A stretch of 64,000 nt of DNA. It comes from JAEUKH01 sp964447205. GTDB taxonomy: Bacteria > Myxococcota_A > Polyangia > Polyangiales > Ga0077539. Below, one piece after another: positions 40,719 through 47,694 of the stretch. Location of the stretch: positions 22,492 through 86,491 of the forward strand of contig CAYUSB010000038.1 in the NCBI GenBank assembly GCA_964447205.1, read 5' to 3'. The translations under genes were made by a program, and so were the position numbers. Each line of letters starts with the position of its first letter. The first letter of the stretch is position 1. The notes under the pieces were generated by a model, which made no database searches, was not told the DNA's origin, and saw nothing but the letters and a program-made list of their open reading frames with translations.

Positions 40719-42434
40719 TCAGGGGGCCGGGACGCTCACCCGGCTGAGGGCGTCCCAGCCGTCGCACTCCGCGGTGCGCCATCCGCGTACGACCTCGGGG
40801 GCCGGGGCGATGCGCAGGAGGGGCTCTCCCGTGGCATACGCCGGCCACTCCGGGGCCCCGGCCCCGTTAGGGTCGCCCGAGGCCGCGAAGCGGGTCCAGT
40901 ACCCGAGGAGGGAGCCCTCGACCGCGCGGTCGCCCGCGGTGGGGGTGTAGCCGCCGCGGGACGTGTTCTGAAACACGTAGAAGAGCTCGACCCCGTGCCA
41001 GGCCCCGAGGGCCCGCACGACGGGCGTCCCGCCCTCCAGGGGCTGAGCGTAGAGGTACCGATAGGTGCCCGGCATCGCCCCGTTGCCTCGGGCTCCGGCC
41101 CGCGCCGCGAGGCGGGCCTGGCAACCAAACCGCGCGTCGGTAAGGGCCTGCACGAGGGCCGCCCGGGGCGTCCCGTAGCGGCTCACGGGGTACTGGGCCA
41201 TCACCCCGTCGGCGAAGCTCGCCCCCCCCAACTGCACGAGGGCGTTTCGATAGGCCGCCTCGGTGGGGACGGCCGGGACCGTCAACCCCACCTCCTCGGT
41301 GTTGTGCCCCACCAGAAGCGCCACCCGGTTGTGCCGCCCCGCCGCCATGGCCTCCACCGGAACCTCCGGCAACCCCGCGGCCCCCACCACCGGCCCCCAA
41401 CGCACCGTCGACGGGTCGAGCCCCGACACGTTGACCGCGGCGGGCAAGGTCCGCATCACGGTCTCCAGGGAGAGGCCTCGCAGGCAGCTCGGCACGTCGG
41501 GCGAGCTCGCGCATTGCGCCTCGCTGGCGTAGCGCATCCCCTGGGCCCGGGCGGCGTCGAGGATCACCCCCGCCCCGCCTCCGCAGCTCCCGCTCTGCAT
41601 TCCGGCCCGCGAGAAGAGCCCCGCGGCCAACGGCGACGCCACCAGGGTGCAGGTGTTGACCGCCCCGGCGCTCTCGCCGAAGACCATCACCCGAGCCGGA
41701 TCGCCCCGCAGGGCCCGGGCGTTGCGCTGGACCCACCGCAGGGCCTCGGCCATATCGCGCAGGGCGAGATTGCTCGCCGTCGCGGCCCCGCCCTCCTCGG
41801 CCTCCAGGGCCGGGTGCACGAGCCACCCGAGGGCCCCGAGGCGGTACTGCACCGTGACCACCACCACGTTGCCCCGGGCCGCCAGGCGGGCCGCGTCGTA
41901 GAGGCGCAGCCCGGCGGCGTTGCTCTCCCCGGCCGAGCCCACCACGTTGCCGCCCCCGTGTACGAAGACCATGATGGGCAGGGAGGCGTCGGAGGCCGCG
42001 GAGGCGGGGCGCCAGACGTTGAGGGTCAGGCAGTCTTCCTGGCCCACCAACGGGGCCATGGGGTCGAAGGGCTGCCCCTGCTGCTGCGGAATCTGCGGGC
42101 AGGCGGGGGCCCACTGGGTGGCGTCGCGGGCCTCGGTCCAACAGGCCGAGATGGGGGCCGGGGGGCGCCAGCGGCGGGAGCCCGTGGGGGGCTCGGCGTA
42201 GGGGATGCCCAGCCAGCGCAGCGACCCGTCGTCCATCACCCCCCGCACGAGCCCGCGGTCGGTACGGAGGACCACCGGGTCGGAGCTCTCGGCGACCGTA
42301 CACCCCGCGGGGGCGTCGGTCGGGGCGGGGGTGTCTGCGGCGGCGTCCGCGGCCCCGGCGTCGGAGGGGGCGGGGGTCGTGGTGCCTGAGCAGGCCAGCA
42401 GGCCGAGGGGTGCGAGCGACCAGGAGATGCGCAT
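40719..42434 (-). CDS. Type B carboxylesterase lipoprotein
   Basis: 571-aa secreted carboxylesterase/lipase. The N-terminus is a lipoprotein signal (LAPLGLLAC, Cys15), then an Asp/Ala/Pro/Thr-rich linker to residue 45. The enzyme part shows LGIPYAEPPTGSRRW, EDCLTLNVWRP, the oxyanion HGGG, the nucleophile in VMVFGESAGAVNTCTL, the acid in GHNTEEVG and the His in GAWHGVELFYVF. This is a complete triad. It hydrolyses carboxylic esters, substrate unknown, probably on the outer membrane. The ATG at 42434 is chosen because it opens the signal peptide; GTGGTAGCGTTC lies about 20 nt upstream. It ends 32 nt before the methyltransferase gene. Confidence 0.94.
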   Translation of the reverse strand: MRISWSLAPLGLLACSGTTTPAPSDAGAADAAADTPAPTDAPAGCTVAESSDPVVLRTDRGLVRGVMDDGSLRWLGIPYAEPPTGSRRWRPPAPISACWTEARDATQWAPACPQIPQQQGQPFDPMAPLVGQEDCLTLNVWRPASAASDASLPIMVFVHGGGNVVGSAGESNAAGLRLYDAARLAARGNVVVVTVQYRLGALGWLVHPALEAEEGGAATASNLALRDMAEALRWVQRNARALRGDPARVMVFGESAGAVNTCTLVASPLAAGLFSRAGMQSGSCGGGAGVILDAARAQGMRYASEAQCASSPDVPSCLRGLSLETVMRTLPAAVNVSGLDPSTVRWGPVVGAAGLPEVPVEAMAAGRHNRVALLVGHNTEEVGLTVPAVPTEAAYRNALVQLGGASFADGVMAQYPVSRYGTPRAALVQALTDARFGCQARLAARAGARGNGAMPGTYRYLYAQPLEGGTPVVRALGAWHGVELFYVFQNTSRGGYTPTAGDRAVEGSLLGYWTRFAASGDPNGAGAPEWPAYATGEPLLRIAPAPEVVRGWRTAECDGWDALSRVSVPAP

Positions 42435-42543
42435 GATGAGTGCCCGAACGCTACCACACCCCTCTCCCGGGCCGACCCTGACGGTCGACATCCACGCGGC
42501 AGGAGGGGGTCGGGGCGACCGACCGCGGTGGAGGAGACACACA

Positions 42544-42978
42544 ATGCGCGTCATGGTGATCGTGAAGGCAACCCACAACTCCGAGGCGGGCGTGATGCCC
42601 GACGAGAAGCTCCTGGCGGACATGGGCCGGTACAACCAGGAGCTGGTGAAGGCGGGGATCATGCTGGCCGGGGACGGGCTCCACCCGAGCAGCAAGGGCA
42701 AGCGGGTGCGCTTCGCCGACGGCAAGAAGACCGTGCTCGACGGCCCCTTCGCCGAGACCAGGGAGCTCATCGCCGGCTACTGGATGTGGCAGGTGAAGTC
42801 GATGGACGAGGCGGTCGAGTGGGTGCGGCGCTGCCCCGACCCGATGCCCGGCGAGGAGTCCGAGATCGAGATCCGCCCGGTCTTCGAGGCGGAGGATTTC
42901 GGCGAGGCCTTCACCCCCGAGCTGCGGGCCCAGGAGGCCCGGCTGCGCGCCGGGATCGATCGGGCTCAGCGGTCGTAG
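42544..42978 (+). CDS. YCII-related domain protein
   Basis: 144-aa protein of the YCII/DGPF group. It starts MRVMVIVKATHNSEAG and shows GRYNQELVKAGIMLAGDGLH, the DGPF-type motif VLDGPFAETRELIAGYWMW and EIRPVFEAEDF at the end. The fold is a ferredoxin-like dimer with a conserved His/Asp pair. Members are often encoded beside ECF sigma factors or VOC proteins, and here a VOC gene relic follows within 35 nt. This suggests that the gene was once in such a small cluster. The ATG at 42544 is certain. Confidence 0.93.
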   Translation: MRVMVIVKATHNSEAGVMPDEKLLADMGRYNQELVKAGIMLAGDGLHPSSKGKRVRFADGKKTVLDGPFAETRELIAGYWMWQVKSMDEAVEWVRRCPDPMPGEESEIEIRPVFEAEDFGEAFTPELRAQEARLRAGIDRAQRS

Positions 42979-43010
42979 CGACCTGATTCCGTCCGCACGT
43001 CATCGATCGG

Positions 43011-43157
43011 TACGGGCTTCGGTGGCAGATCGTCCCCGCGATGATGGACGAGCGCATGGGCGACACCGACACCGCCCGGGCGAAGCGGGTCACCGACGCG
43101 ATGCTGAAGATGGTCAAGCTCGACATCGCCGCCCTGCTGCGGGCCTACCGCGGGTGA
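43011..43157 (+). pseudogene. 3' remnant of a PhnB/VOC-type gene
   Basis: 48 codons without a start that read as the end of a PhnB-like VOC protein: YGLRWQIVPAMMDERMGDTD, then KRVTDAMLKMVKLDIAALLR, AYRG and stop. The WQIVP and KLDIAAL motifs are characteristic. The 5' part is gone; the junction is just after the YCII gene. It is a deletion relic. Confidence 0.8.
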
Positions 43158-43362
43158 GCCTCCTCCCGGAGCCGTTGCGGTGCAGACGGAGGCGACCGCG
43201 ACGTCCTCGTGGTGTCAATCGGGGTCGACGGTTTCGGCGCCAATTTGGTACACAGGGATCCATGTGGGTCGCGCGGGTGACCCGACCTGTGTGCTCGCCT
43301 GACGTCGGGGGGCCGTACGACCGTGCTGCCCCATCCTCGGCTCCAACACTTCGAGAGACACC

Positions 43363-44379
43363 GTGCAACAAGACCCCTCTTTCTTTCTTCGGCCCCTGCT
43401 CCTGCTGGTGGGCGCCCTCGGACTCGCGACGGGCTGCGGGGGAGACTCCGGGGTCGATCCTGGCGACGCGGCGACCTCGGACGTCTCGACGGCGGACGTC
43501 CCGGACAGCGGGGTTGTGTCGGACACGCCGACGCCGGGCGATGTCCCGATGGCCACGGACACCGGGCACTCCGACGACGCGGGCCACGGGAGCGACGCGG
43601 CTCACGGGGACGACGTGCATCACGGCAGCGACGCGGCCCACACCTGCATGGCCGGGGACACCGTGTACGTCCCGATGGGTCCGCACTGGGACTATACCCA
43701 TCAGACCGAGTGGCCCATGCTGATGGGGTCGATGTGCGCGGGCATGACCCAGACGCCCATCGACATCCCGATGACCACCACGCCGGAGACGACCGGGCTC
43801 ACCTTCAACCACTACGGCGACGTCCCCCTGCGCCTGGTGCACAACGGTCACACCCTCCAGGTCAACGTCAGCACCACCTACGGAATGAACGACCCCTCCG
43901 TGTCGTTCGGGGGGACGACCTACTACCTCCTGCAGTTTCACGCCCACACGACGTCGGAGCACACCGTGCGGGGGATGTCGTACCCCATGGAGGTGCACTT
44001 CGTCCACGCGACCGACAACACCCCGACGGCCCGGTTTCTCGTCGTCGGTGTGCTGTTCACCATGGGGGCCGACAACCCCGTGATGGAGACCGTGCTCACC
44101 CAGAACCCGGGCGAAGAGTGCCAGCGCGAGCGGCTCATGACCCAGGTCAACCTCAGCGCCCTCCTGCCCGCAAACCGCTCCCACTTTCACTACAGCCCGG
44201 GCTCGCTCACCACGCCCCCCTGTACGATGGGCCTCAACTGGTTCGTGCTCAGCACCCCGATCCCCGTCGGGATGACCCAGGTCTCGCGTTTCGCGGCGAC
44301 GGTCCACGGGCACAACAACCGCAGCGTCCAGCCCCTCAACATGCGCACGGTGTACGAGTACACGCAGCCCTTGATGTGA
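43363..44379 (+). CDS. Alpha-class carbonic anhydrase lipoprotein
   Basis: 338-aa lipoprotein. The lipobox is GLATGC (Cys25). A long Asp/Ala/Thr linker follows and becomes His-rich (DAAHGDDVHHGSDAAH) before the enzyme domain at about residue 93. Alpha-carbonic anhydrase signatures are YLLQFHAHTTSEHTVRG and MEVHFVH (three zinc His), QTPIDIP near the start of the domain and LTTPPCTMGLNWFVL at the end. It hydrates CO2 at the cell surface or in the periplasm. The two Cys (MCAG... and PPC) can form the usual disulfide. It starts at GTG 43363; no good alternative exists. A lipoprotein gene follows by 3 nt, so an operon is likely. Confidence 0.94.
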   Translation: MQQDPSFFLRPLLLLVGALGLATGCGGDSGVDPGDAATSDVSTADVPDSGVVSDTPTPGDVPMATDTGHSDDAGHGSDAAHGDDVHHGSDAAHTCMAGDTVYVPMGPHWDYTHQTEWPMLMGSMCAGMTQTPIDIPMTTTPETTGLTFNHYGDVPLRLVHNGHTLQVNVSTTYGMNDPSVSFGGTTYYLLQFHAHTTSEHTVRGMSYPMEVHFVHATDNTPTARFLVVGVLFTMGADNPVMETVLTQNPGEECQRERLMTQVNLSALLPANRSHFHYSPGSLTTPPCTMGLNWFVLSTPIPVGMTQVSRFAATVHGHNNRSVQPLNMRTVYEYTQPLM

Positions 44380-44382
44380 CCG

Positions 44383-44910
44383 ATGAGGCCCCTCCGAGCC
44401 ATCGCGACCTTGTCGCTCCTTACGGCGTGTACGCCGTCCCCGCAGCCGACCGCGACGGCCCGTGGGGCGGCGGCCGTCCCGATGGTCGCCACCGTCGACC
44501 TCGCCCCCGACGACCGCCCGCAGATGATCGGTCGGCGTTGGGCGCGGCAGCGGGCGACCCTCACCCTCCACAACGCCGAGGCCACTCTGCAGCTCGACGC
44601 CGCGTGGGGCGTACGCGACGTCCGATGCCCGGAGGAGCTCCGCGGCACGGCCATGCAGGGCTGCGGCAGCGAGGCCGACGCCCGGGCCCTCGAGGCCCGC
44701 ATCGAGCGGGAGAGCACCGCCCTCCACGGCGCGGTGACCACGGTCGGCGACGCCCTGTCCCTCACCCTGCGCGGCGACGCGGGCACCTCGGAGGTCGCCC
44801 TGCGCTGCCAGCGCTCCGACGCGGGACTCGCCTGCGCGGAGGTGCGCGGGTGGCCGGTGCGCGAGGGGTTCCGTCCGCCCGCCGAGGTCCGCTTCGCCCG
44901 GGCTCCCTGA
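44383..44910 (+). CDS. Small lipoprotein of unknown function
   Basis: 175-aa protein with a lipoprotein signal: RAIATLSLLTAC, Cys16. The mature part is beta-rich with paired Cys (VRCPEELRG, MQGCGSEAD, LRCQRSD, LACAEVRGWP), suggesting disulfides in the periplasm. No family is recognised. It lies 3 nt after the carbonic anhydrase and 3 nt before the Sel1 gene, so the three are probably one operon. Confidence 0.8.
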   Translation: MRPLRAIATLSLLTACTPSPQPTATARGAAAVPMVATVDLAPDDRPQMIGRRWARQRATLTLHNAEATLQLDAAWGVRDVRCPEELRGTAMQGCGSEADARALEARIERESTALHGAVTTVGDALSLTLRGDAGTSEVALRCQRSDAGLACAEVRGWPVREGFRPPAEVRFARAP

Positions 44911-44913
44911 GCA

Positions 44914-46341
44914 ATGCACGACGCCATCATGGCGCGGGTCGCACGACTCCGGGGCGAGACCACACCCTATCTCTCGCGCCCCGAGGCCCGCGCCCTCGTC
45001 CCCACCCTCGACGCCGGGGCCGCGGCGGGCGACCCGTGGGCCCTGTGGGTCCGGGGTCGTGTGGCCGACGACCATCTCCTCGACGACGACCCCACCGACG
45101 CCGAGACCCTGTGGACCCAGGGGGATACGGCGGGTCACCCGGGGTGCTCCTACGAGCTCGGGCGACGGGCCGAGAGAGCCCTCCAGACCGAGACAGCCTG
45201 CGCGCGGTATGGGCGGTCGGCCTCGGGAGGGTTCGCGCCCGCGGCCCTGCGGTTGGGTCTTCTGCGCCTGCGGCAGAGCGCGTCGGAGGCGTGGCGCCTG
45301 CCCGCCGAGGACTGCGAGGCCCTGCGGGCCGAGGCCCGGGCCGCGTGCACCCGGGCGGCCGAGATGGGCTACGCGGTGGCCTGGGACGACGTGGGCCTCG
45401 TCCTGCGCTCGCGCTTCGACGTGCCCGAGGAGGACGACGCGGAGTCGCAGCGATGCCTGCAACGGGCCGCCGCAGCCCCCGCCGCACAGCAGCTCGGTCA
45501 CTGCCTCGAAGGGCTCCGTGGCCAGGACGACGTGGCCCCGGTTCCGCGGGAAGTCGAGGTGCTCCGGCGGTGGATCGCCGAGGCCGGGGAGGACGGGCTC
45601 GTGTGCTGGGTTCACGCCCGGCTCATCGAGCGGGGGGATCTGCCGGGCCCGCGGGCGCACGTGGAGGCCCTGTGGCAGGCAGGGGCCGAGCTCGGCGACC
45701 CGCGGTGCAGGTACGCCCTCGCCCTGTCGCAGGAGAGGCGCAGCAAGAAGACCGCCCGGGCCCTGTACGAACAGGCCGCGGGGCAAGGCCACGGGCTCGC
45801 GGCCATGCGGCTCGGGCAGATGGCGACGAAGTGGCCCGAGGCCGAACGTTGGCATCGCCGGGCCATCGCCCTCGGCCGGAGCGAGGCCTGGTTGCAGCTC
45901 GCGAAGGGCTATTCGACAGGCGCCCAGGGTGCCACGGTCGATCGGGAGGAGGCGTTTCAGTGCTGGGAGCGGGCCGCCGAGGCGGGGGCCCAGGGGCCCG
46001 CGGCGGCCATGGCCGAGGCGTACACGACGGGCCAGTGTGACGGGCTGCCCCTTGCCCGCGACCCCGACAAGGCCCGACGTTTCGCCGCCCTCGGCATGAA
46101 CCTCGGCGAAGGCGGGGGCAGCCCCGCGTGTCAGCTCGTGATGGCGAAGCTCTACGCCGCCGGAGAGGGCGGCCTCGCCCGCGACCCCGAAGCCGCCGCC
46201 CTGTGGAGCCGCATCGCAGCCCGTCCGGGCGACCGGGTCGAGGCCGAGGCGCGCGCGATGTACGACACCCTGTGGTCGGGGCTCGACGCCGAGGCCCGGG
46301 CCCGCGTCGACGCCCGCGACCGGTCCCTGCGCCACCCGTAG
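44914..46341 (+). CDS. Sel1-repeat protein
   Basis: 475-aa alpha-helical solenoid with Sel1-like (TPR-related) repeats, for example AAGDPWALWVRGRVADDHLL, GFAPAALRLGLLRLRQSA, GHGLAAMRLGQMATKWPEAE, RWHRRAIALGRSEAWLQLAK and AALGMNLGEGGGSPACQLV. The A-x-x-x-L-G-x-x-Y/L pattern with 36-40-residue spacing is clear. Such proteins serve as protein-protein scaffolds, often in envelope stress or signalling. No signal peptide is visible from the ATG at 44914, so it may be cytoplasmic. It follows two exported lipoprotein genes with 3-nt spacing. It has scattered Cys residues at repeat ends. Confidence 0.88.
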   Translation: MHDAIMARVARLRGETTPYLSRPEARALVPTLDAGAAAGDPWALWVRGRVADDHLLDDDPTDAETLWTQGDTAGHPGCSYELGRRAERALQTETACARYGRSASGGFAPAALRLGLLRLRQSASEAWRLPAEDCEALRAEARAACTRAAEMGYAVAWDDVGLVLRSRFDVPEEDDAESQRCLQRAAAAPAAQQLGHCLEGLRGQDDVAPVPREVEVLRRWIAEAGEDGLVCWVHARLIERGDLPGPRAHVEALWQAGAELGDPRCRYALALSQERRSKKTARALYEQAAGQGHGLAAMRLGQMATKWPEAERWHRRAIALGRSEAWLQLAKGYSTGAQGATVDREEAFQCWERAAEAGAQGPAAAMAEAYTTGQCDGLPLARDPDKARRFAALGMNLGEGGGSPACQLVMAKLYAAGEGGLARDPEAAALWSRIAARPGDRVEAEARAMYDTLWSGLDAEARARVDARDRSLRHP

Positions 46342-46402
46342 CGACCTCGGCCCTGGCCTCGACGGGCGGAGACTCGTCAAGCGCGATGACTTCTCGACAC
46401 TC

Positions 46403-46494
46403 GCGACCGCGGGGCGACAACCGCGACAACTCCGCGACACCGCCGCGCACCCTTGATGCAACGCGGTACAGGGGCGTGACAGACGGGGCGACAC
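46403..46494 (+). repeat. Helically spaced GCGAC direct repeats upstream of the propeller gene
   Basis: GCGAC units begin at 46403, 46414, 46423 and 46434 (9-11 bp apart), with one more (GCGACAC) at about 46488. They lie 40-130 bp before the ATG at 46534. Spacing near one helical turn could suit a cooperative binding site, but the high GC content makes chance repeats common. Confidence 0.35.
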
Positions 46495-46533
46495 CGCGGG
46501 CCGTAGCCTTGGCATCCAGCGAGGAGGTGCTCG

Positions 46534-47691
46534 ATGCGGTGGCGAGGGGTGACGGTCGCGCTGACCTGGGGAGTGGCCGCCGACGTGCGGGGAGCGGCCG
46601 TCGTACGAACGTCGCGGGCCCCGGTCGTCGCGACGGTCCCGGCTGCGTCCCCCCCGTACGCTCCCGCCGACCCGCTGCCCCCGCGCCCGCGCCCCGCGTT
46701 GCGAGGGGCCGTCGTGCGCTGGCATCCGGTCACGGTCCGGCCTGGGCGTAGGCTCCCCCTCCGGGCGGCCCCCGTCGGCGGCCCCCGAGGGCGCGTCACG
46801 GCCCTCCACCCGCACCGCCACGCCCTCTGGATCGGGACCCTCTCCGACGGGCTCCACCGCCTCCACCGCGGCCGCTGGACCCGGGTCGACCTCTTCGACC
46901 GCCGGGTCAGCGTCCTGGCTACGGGCCCCGACGGGGCCCTCTGGGTCGGCACCGCGGGGGGCCTCGGACGCGTCGACCCGCACGGCCTCGCGACGCCCCT
47001 GCGCGATCCGCGGGGCTGGTTCGCCCGGCACATCAACCGCATCGTGCGGGACGGATCCGCCCTCCGGGTGATGGTCTACCCCGGGGTCGTGACCGTCGCG
47101 ATGCTCCACGGTCGCCCGGCCCACTATCGGTACCTGGGTCGCGACGAGAGCGCCGAGTTTGTCACCCACGACACCCCCTGGTCGGTCGACCCTGTCCCCC
47201 TGGCCCGGGCGAGCGTCTTCGCCGACCTCCCCGGCCCCGACGGCCGATGGCTGGCCACCGCCGAGGGCCTCGTGCACCTCGCAGGGACGCGGATCGGAGC
47301 CTTCACCGAGCTCGGGGGGGCCCTGCCCGACCGCATGGTCTTCGACCTCGCCCGACGCAACGACGGCCTGTGGGCCCTGCTCTGGCGTGCGGGCCTCGCG
47401 CGGGTGACCGACGGTCGCCTCGACGTGTGGCCCCTCCCCTGGCAGGCCCAGCCGGGGGGGCTCGTGGCGTGTCGGGGCGGGTGGCTCCTCGCGACCGAAG
47501 ACCGCGGCCTCGTGCGACTGCGCACGCGGGGAGACGAGCTGGAGGTCACCGGGTGGCCAGCGCCCCCGGGAGCTCGGCCAGGGTTTTTCACCGCCGTCGC
47601 CCGGCACGGCGGACGGCTGTGGATCGGGGGGACCCATGGGGTCGCCTGGATCGAAGACGGCGAACGAACGCTCGCCACACACGGAGGTTGA
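46534..47691 (+). CDS. Two-component-regulator-type beta-propeller (Reg_prop) protein
   Basis: 385-aa exported protein. It has an N-terminal hydrophobic stretch (GVTVALTWGVAADVRGAA) and then blades of the Reg_prop type: LWIGTLSDGLHRLHRGRWTR, LWVGTAGGLGRVDPHG, WLATAEGLVHLAGTRIGAF, LWALLWRAGLARVTDGR, and LWIGGTHGVAWIEDGE. Each carries the W-x-G-T/A-x-x-G-L pattern. In sensor kinases such propellers are the periplasmic sensing part; here no kinase domain is attached. It ends 3 nt before the VIT-VWA gene, so the two proteins may work together. The ATG at 46534 follows a GAGGAGG ribosome-binding site. Confidence 0.82.
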   Translation: MRWRGVTVALTWGVAADVRGAAVVRTSRAPVVATVPAASPPYAPADPLPPRPRPALRGAVVRWHPVTVRPGRRLPLRAAPVGGPRGRVTALHPHRHALWIGTLSDGLHRLHRGRWTRVDLFDRRVSVLATGPDGALWVGTAGGLGRVDPHGLATPLRDPRGWFARHINRIVRDGSALRVMVYPGVVTVAMLHGRPAHYRYLGRDESAEFVTHDTPWSVDPVPLARASVFADLPGPDGRWLATAEGLVHLAGTRIGAFTELGGALPDRMVFDLARRNDGLWALLWRAGLARVTDGRLDVWPLPWQAQPGGLVACRGGWLLATEDRGLVRLRTRGDELEVTGWPAPPGARPGFFTAVARHGGRLWIGGTHGVAWIEDGERTLATHGG

Positions 47692-47694
47692 GAG

